A stretch of 8,182 nucleotides of DNA, taken from the NCBI GenBank assembly GCA_019746355.1, contig JAIESC010000176.1:1-8182 (forward strand), in the 5' to 3' direction. The first letter of the stretch is position 1; each line of letters opens with the position of its first letter. This DNA is from Xanthobacteraceae bacterium (GTDB lineage: Bacteria; Pseudomonadota; Alphaproteobacteria; Rhizobiales; Xanthobacteraceae). The notes beneath the pieces were generated by a model. The model was not told the DNA's origin, did not search any database, and was given only the letters and a program-made list of their open reading frames with translations. Below, in pieces: positions 5,533-8,182 of this stretch. The position numbers and the translations under genes were made by a program.

Positions 5533-5793
5533 TCAAGCGCGCCGTCGGACTATTCGCACCACAAAGATGAGGATGACTGCCCCAATGAAACCGGCAATCA
5601 AATAACCGAGCCAGCCCGAACCGAGTGAAATGCCGACAAGGCCGAACAGCCAACTGGCAACAGCGGCTCCTACGATGCCCAGCACTATGTTCATCAGAAG
5701 CCCCATGTCGCTCTTCATGAACTGCTCGGCAAGCCACCCGGCAACTCCGCCGATAACAATGGCGGCGACCCAACCAATTGCTTGATTTTCCAT
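5533..5793 (-). CDS. GlsB/YeaQ/YmgE-family stress-response membrane protein
   Basis: An 86-residue inner-membrane protein of the GlsB/YeaQ/YmgE (transglycosylase-associated) family. Three hydrophobic segments are visible: about residues 7-25 (GWVAAIVIGGVAGWLAEQFM), 31-51 (GLLMNIVLGIVGAAVASWLF) and 60-80 (GWLGYLIAGFIGAVILIFVV). Gly-rich helices and a basic C-terminal tail RIVRRRA are typical of the family. The biochemical role is not established; members are commonly induced by general stress. AAAGGAG lies seven bases before ATG 5793. It is the first gene of a probable three-gene operon. No GGAAC-N16/17-CGTT promoter of the alphaproteobacterial general stress sigma factor EcfG was found upstream by eye. 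Confidence 0.93.
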   Translation of the reverse strand: MENQAIGWVAAIVIGGVAGWLAEQFMKSDMGLLMNIVLGIVGAAVASWLFGLVGISLGSGWLGYLIAGFIGAVILIFVVRIVRRRA

Positions 5794-5868
5794 GATCCAG
5801 CTCCTTTCAGCATCGAAGCCAATAAATGGCCGTGTGCATCGAGCGAGATGGTAACGAGGTGCCTCGTA

Positions 5869-5885
5869 GTTGGCATTGTGCCAAC
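5869..5885. promoter_or_regulatory. Inverted repeat upstream of the YeaQ-type operon
   Basis: GTTGGC (5869-5874), a five-base centre ATTGT, then GCCAAC (5880-5885). The arms are perfect and lie 76-92 bases upstream of the YeaQ-type start codon. Position and symmetry suit an operator. I do not recognise the cognate regulator. Confidence 0.4.
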
Positions 5886-6024
5886 GTGTAATTGGGATAC
5901 ACCAGTGGTTAGTTGAACTTTATGCGGTTAAGTAGAAAGAGCCGGTCCCGGAATCTGCCCAGAGCGATAAGTGGAGTTTCTGCCTGACGGCAGGCACGCT
6001 GTGGCCTGCGAATCAGGAGAGACC

Positions 6025-6078
6025 ATGTCGAGACGACCGCGCCGGAACCACACGCCGGCTTTCAAGGCGGAGGTGGCG
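6025..6078 (+). mobile_element. IS3-family transposase orfA relic (5' tip)
   Basis: ATG 6025 with AGGAGAG just before it opens a frame whose first 18 residues, MSRRPRRNHTPAFKAEVA, match the start of IS3-family OrfA proteins (helix-turn-helix type, usually followed by ALAA.KGE.TLAELA). After 6078 the match ends abruptly and the frame stops at 6106. Bases before it, including a hairpin TGCCTG-ACGG-CAGGCA at 5981-5996, are probably the IS left end, but I could not place the terminal inverted repeat. The rest of orfA, orfB and the right end are missing. The break lies 13 bases from the stop codon of the 210-residue gene on the other strand, so an old rearrangement joined the two here. Confidence 0.65.
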
Positions 6079-6091
6079 GGTGCGCGCCCGG

Positions 6092-6724
6092 TCAGTTTCT
6101 GTTGAGCTGCAACTGCAGATCGCGCCGGATGTAGATCTCGATGAATCCCGGCAGCAGCCCCTCGCGCACCATCTGTTCGAAGGGTTCGTGGTAGCGGGCA
6201 TCGGGCGTCGCGGTCAGCAGGACGATGCTCCACAGGTTCAGCGGCTCGTCGTCGGAGCCGCCGACCGCGTGCCAGACATGAAACAGCGGCTGGAACGCGC
6301 TCGCCGTGAGCTTGCTGCCGGATTCCTCCACCATGCGAGGACGCCCGAGAAAATAGATCGCCTGTTTGGCGTCGCTGATGAACACGTCTTCCAGCACGCG
6401 CCCTTCGGCCGGCGTGATCCATCCGCGCTGCATCGAGGAGCGGTTGAACCGGTAGGCGCCGTCGGAGAGCGTCGCGCGCTCCCATGAGCGGCCCTCCGAC
6501 ACCACGTAGGGAATATAGGTGCGCGGATCCCAGGCCTTCCTGGTTTCCATGTCCCAGATCATCGCGCGCGTGAGCCTCTTTTGCGGCGCGATGCGGTAGC
6601 GGTCGTTGAGAACCTTGTTGACATTGACGGCCGGGAGCTCGAACCGCGTGTGGCTGGGATTGGCCCAGGCTGCGTGATATTCGCGCTCCGCCATGGCGAA
6701 CGTGATCCCGGAGTCGTCTCTCAT
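6092..6724 (-). CDS. Uncharacterised 210-residue protein, divergent from a lysR gene
   Basis: A 210-residue soluble protein, starting MRDDSGITFAMAEREYHAAW. No signal peptide or membrane segment is seen. I recognise no family. Conspicuous stretches are MIWDMETRKAWDPRTYIPYV, SSMQRGWITPAEGRVLEDVF, AIYFLGRPRM, FQPLFHVWHAVGG and GLLPGFIEIYIRRDLQL. The many aromatic residues and single His residues suggest a folded ligand-binding or enzymatic domain, but no catalytic motif can be named. GGGAG lies seven bases before ATG 6724; ATG 6694 is a weaker alternative. It is divergent from a LysR-type regulator, the classical layout for a regulated target, and lies near a dihydrodipicolinate-synthase-family gene. 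A role in small-molecule catabolism is inference. An IS relic abuts its 3' end, so the last residues may have been altered. Confidence 0.8.
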   Translation of the reverse strand: MRDDSGITFAMAEREYHAAWANPSHTRFELPAVNVNKVLNDRYRIAPQKRLTRAMIWDMETRKAWDPRTYIPYVVSEGRSWERATLSDGAYRFNRSSMQRGWITPAEGRVLEDVFISDAKQAIYFLGRPRMVEESGSKLTASAFQPLFHVWHAVGGSDDEPLNLWSIVLLTATPDARYHEPFEQMVREGLLPGFIEIYIRRDLQLQLNRN

Positions 6725-6815
6725 CCAAAGCTCCCGACCGATCCATGTTCAGCGGTTATGCGGCCGTCCGTGACGGCTGCGTCGCAGGATAGCGCCCTGC
6801 ATCATCGGCACGTCA

Positions 6816-6827
6816 TATAAATCCATA
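6816..6827 (+). promoter_or_regulatory. Motif TATAAATCCATA (copy 1)
   Basis: It matches the 12-mer at 7908-7919 at 11 of 12 positions. It lies in the divergent region, 119 bases before the lysR start codon and 92 bases before the start of the 210-residue gene. It may be a LysR-type binding site. The TATAAAT part could instead be a -10 element. Confidence 0.4.
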
Positions 6828-6927
6828 GGTCGTCGTTATCTTGCGGTCCGACGCACCCGGTTCATTGGAATCGCGTGCCGCCGTGCGCGCCCCCTGACTT
6901 ATTCGGCTGGATCATGGGGTGCGCAGT

Positions 6928-6941
6928 CATCTATATAGATG
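6928..6941. promoter_or_regulatory. 14-bp perfect palindrome at the lysR start
   Basis: CATCTATATAGATG is a perfect palindrome ending four bases before ATG 6946. It covers the place where a ribosome binding site would sit, and no good Shine-Dalgarno sequence is visible otherwise. Binding of the LysR protein or another dimer here could block its own expression. That is inference from position. Confidence 0.45.
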
Positions 6942-6945
6942 GCCT

Positions 6946-7899
6946 ATGAATATCACGCTGCGGCAGCTCTACGGCTTCAAGGCGGTGGCGGATGCCGGCA
7001 CCTTCACCGCGGCGGCGCAACGGCTGAAGGTGGCGCAGCCTGCGCTTTCCCTCAACATCCGCGATCTCGAGCGCGAGCTGGGCGCGAGACTGTTCGATCG
7101 CACCACGCGGCGCGTCGAACTGACGGCCGCGGGCCGCGAGTTCCTGCAATCGGTCGACAAGCTGATCGCCGATCTGGACCAGGCGGTGCAGAACGCGCGC
7201 GATCTGGCCGAGCGAAAGCGCGGACGGCTGGTCGTCGCCGCCCCGCCGCTGCTCGCGGCGATGGTCGTGCCCGGCGCGGTGGCCGATTACAAGAAGCGAT
7301 TTTCCTCCATCGACGTGAGCGTGATCGACGCTCAGACCAACGTCATCATCGACAAGGTGCGGAGCGGCGAGGCGGACTGCGGAATCGGCACCTTCGCGGA
7401 AGCCGAGGAGGGCGTCCGGAAGGAGGTTCTGTTCGAAGACGCGCTCATGGCCTGGTGCCCGGCCCAGTCGCCATGCTCCAGGTCGAGCCGGCTCGCCTGG
7501 AAGGACCTGCCGGCCAACCGGCTCATTGCCATGACGCGCGACAGCCGTATCCGTTTTCTGGTCGATCAGGCCTATCAGTCGATCGGCCAGACGGTGCGAC
7601 CGGCTTATGAGGTGTCGCACATGACGACGGCCATCACGATGGTCGAGGCGGGACTGGGCGTCGCGGTGTTGCCGGCCTACGTCTGGGGCTTCGCGCGCGC
7701 GTTCAACGTGACGGCGAGGGTGTTGTCCGAGCCGGAGGTCCGCCGCGAGGTGGCCATCATCCACGCCGGCGGCCGGGCGCTCTCGCCGGCTGCGGAGGCG
7801 TTCACCCGATACCTGACGAAGCGCGCCCGCGCTGCGCTGCCACGCGGGCTCCGCCAGACGGCGGCCGAGCAGGCTTCCACGCGCGCCCGCAATTCATAG
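6946..7899 (+). CDS. LysR-type transcriptional regulator
   Basis: A 317-residue LysR-family regulator. The N-terminal winged helix-turn-helix covers about residues 1-65: NITLRQLYGFKAVADAGTFT, AAAQRLKVAQPALSLNIRDL, ERELGARLFDRTTRRVELTA. A linker helix follows to about 88. The effector-binding domain then runs from RGRLVVAAPPLLAAMVVPG through the hinge and second lobe, with SHMTTAITMVEAGLGVAVLP near residue 240 as expected. Length is normal. ATG 6946 (MNITLRQL) is preferred to the in-frame ATG at 6919, because LysR proteins begin at this point. Such regulators usually act as tetramers, with a small-molecule co-inducer, on divergent promoters and on nearby operons. The likely targets are the 210-residue gene and the downstream dapA-like gene. 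The ligand cannot be deduced from the sequence. Confidence 0.95.
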   Translation: MNITLRQLYGFKAVADAGTFTAAAQRLKVAQPALSLNIRDLERELGARLFDRTTRRVELTAAGREFLQSVDKLIADLDQAVQNARDLAERKRGRLVVAAPPLLAAMVVPGAVADYKKRFSSIDVSVIDAQTNVIIDKVRSGEADCGIGTFAEAEEGVRKEVLFEDALMAWCPAQSPCSRSSRLAWKDLPANRLIAMTRDSRIRFLVDQAYQSIGQTVRPAYEVSHMTTAITMVEAGLGVAVLPAYVWGFARAFNVTARVLSEPEVRREVAIIHAGGRALSPAAEAFTRYLTKRARAALPRGLRQTAAEQASTRARNS

Positions 7900-7907
7900 C
7901 GCCCGCG

Positions 7908-7919
7908 TATAAATCGATA
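7908..7919 (+). promoter_or_regulatory. Motif TATAAATCGATA (copy 2)
   Basis: Second copy of the 12-mer found at 6816-6827, in the same orientation, nine bases after the lysR stop codon and 94 bases before the start codon of the dapA-like gene. A similar distance to the gene start in both cases supports a shared regulatory element, though only two copies are available. Confidence 0.4.
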
Positions 7920-7988
7920 CCCGTTTGGCGAATTGTGCCGATGGTCGCGCGCGCCGTAAGTTGCGGCATGCACGCCCTTTACGGTGCG

Positions 7989-8043
7989 GTGACGCCAAAC
8001 ATCGGGTGAAACATGACGTATTCAAAACGTGACGCCAAAGATC
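7989..8043 (+). repeat. Pair of 15-bp direct repeats, 40 bp apart
   Basis: GTGACGCCAAACATC (7989-8003) and GTGACGCCAAAGATC (8029-8043) match at 14 of 15 positions. The start codon of the dapA-like gene lies between them; the second copy codes part of residues 6-11. They may be paired protein-binding sites four helical turns apart, or the trace of a small duplication. Confidence 0.5.
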
Positions 8044-8182
8044 ATGCTCGCGCTCATTTGAAAGGCATCTGGGCGGCGGCGCTGGTGCCGTTCAACGAGG
8101 ACCTGACGATCGACGAGAAGGGCTTCCGCAGGAACCTGCGGCACTGGGTCGACGAGCTCGGCATCGACGGCATCTTCATCGC
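8013..8182 (+). CDS. Dihydrodipicolinate synthase (DapA) family protein, 5' part
   Basis: The first 56 residues of a protein cut by the window end. After a polar leader (MTYSKRDAKDHARAHLKG), IWAAALVPFNEDLTIDEKGF and LRHWVDELGIDGIFIA match the first strand and helix of the DapA/N-acetylneuraminate lyase family of Schiff-base TIM-barrel aldolases. The catalytic Lys and Tyr lie beyond the window. The leader is longer than in biosynthetic DapA, and a lysR gene lies upstream, which favours a catabolic aldolase or dehydratase of the family rather than lysine synthesis; this is inference. ATG 8013 has only a weak GGGTG in front. TTG 8058, which would start at the conserved core, cannot be excluded. 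The gap to the lysR stop codon is 113 bases and holds the motif and direct repeats listed here. Confidence 0.88.
   Translation, partial: MTYSKRDAKDHARAHLKGIWAAALVPFNEDLTIDEKGFRRNLRHWVDELGIDGIFI

Noticed and set aside
5928..6746. 272-codon - strand open frame covering the 210-residue gene in another frame
   Set aside because: Arg/Ala-rich, low-information translation that runs through the IS relic; the 633-bp frame has a good ribosome binding site and a protein-like composition.
6850..6870. ACGCACCCGGTTCATT resembling part of the tRNA-Val 3' end, as a possible distal attachment site
   Set aside because: Only a few bases agree and the order of the T-loop and acceptor parts is wrong; no credible second attachment repeat is in the window.
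6931..7764. 277-codon - strand open frame opposite lysR
   Set aside because: Antisense shadow of a well-recognised LysR regulator.

Overview
The window reads as alphaproteobacterial DNA, most likely from the Bradyrhizobium/Rhodopseudomonas group. GC content is high. There is a CpdR-like receiver protein, there are FixJ-type response-regulator sequences, and there is a small Lys/Arg-rich protein of the MAKRTTHRSS type that I associate with that group. This placement is inferred from protein character, not from a database search.

Layout. Positions 1-75 are the last 75 nt of a group II intron on the + strand: domain V, then domain VI with a bulged branch-point A. An N-formylglutamate amidohydrolase follows on the - strand, divergent from a cpdR-like single-domain response regulator on the + strand. 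A tRNA-Val(GAC) follows cpdR. Just behind it lies the N-terminal part of a tyrosine-recombinase integrase that stops early, then about 700 bp with no convincing gene. This looks like the worn-down end of a tRNA-integrated island. A small helical ORF (2993-3163) ends that zone; a run of ten G lies just before it.

From 3244 to 5793 all genes are on the - strand. In order of transcription (right to left) they are: a GlsB/YeaQ-type membrane protein, a small basic protein and a small exported protein or lipoprotein (the last two overlap by ATGA); an orphan tungstate-type periplasmic binding protein (TupA family) with no permease or ATPase beside it; a FixJ-type regulator that lost most of its receiver domain but keeps its LuxR-type helix-turn-helix; and a complete receiver-only FixJ-like protein. 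The DNA between the last two holds a 17-bp palindrome and a larger inverted repeat.

From about 6025 onward there is a short relic of an IS3-family orfA, which abuts the 3' end of an unrecognised 210-residue protein gene (- strand). That gene diverges from a LysR-type regulator (+), which is followed by the start of a dihydrodipicolinate-synthase-family gene (+, cut by the window end). A 12-bp motif matching at 11 positions lies upstream of both the lysR gene and the dapA-like gene. A 14-bp perfect palindrome sits at the lysR start. These fit a small LysR-controlled catabolic locus of unknown substrate.

No defence system, CRISPR array or clearly new multi-gene system is visible. The most notable items are the intron end, the rearranged FixJ-type remnant, the tRNA-linked island scar, the IS relic, and the LysR/unknown protein/DapA-like locus with its repeated motif.
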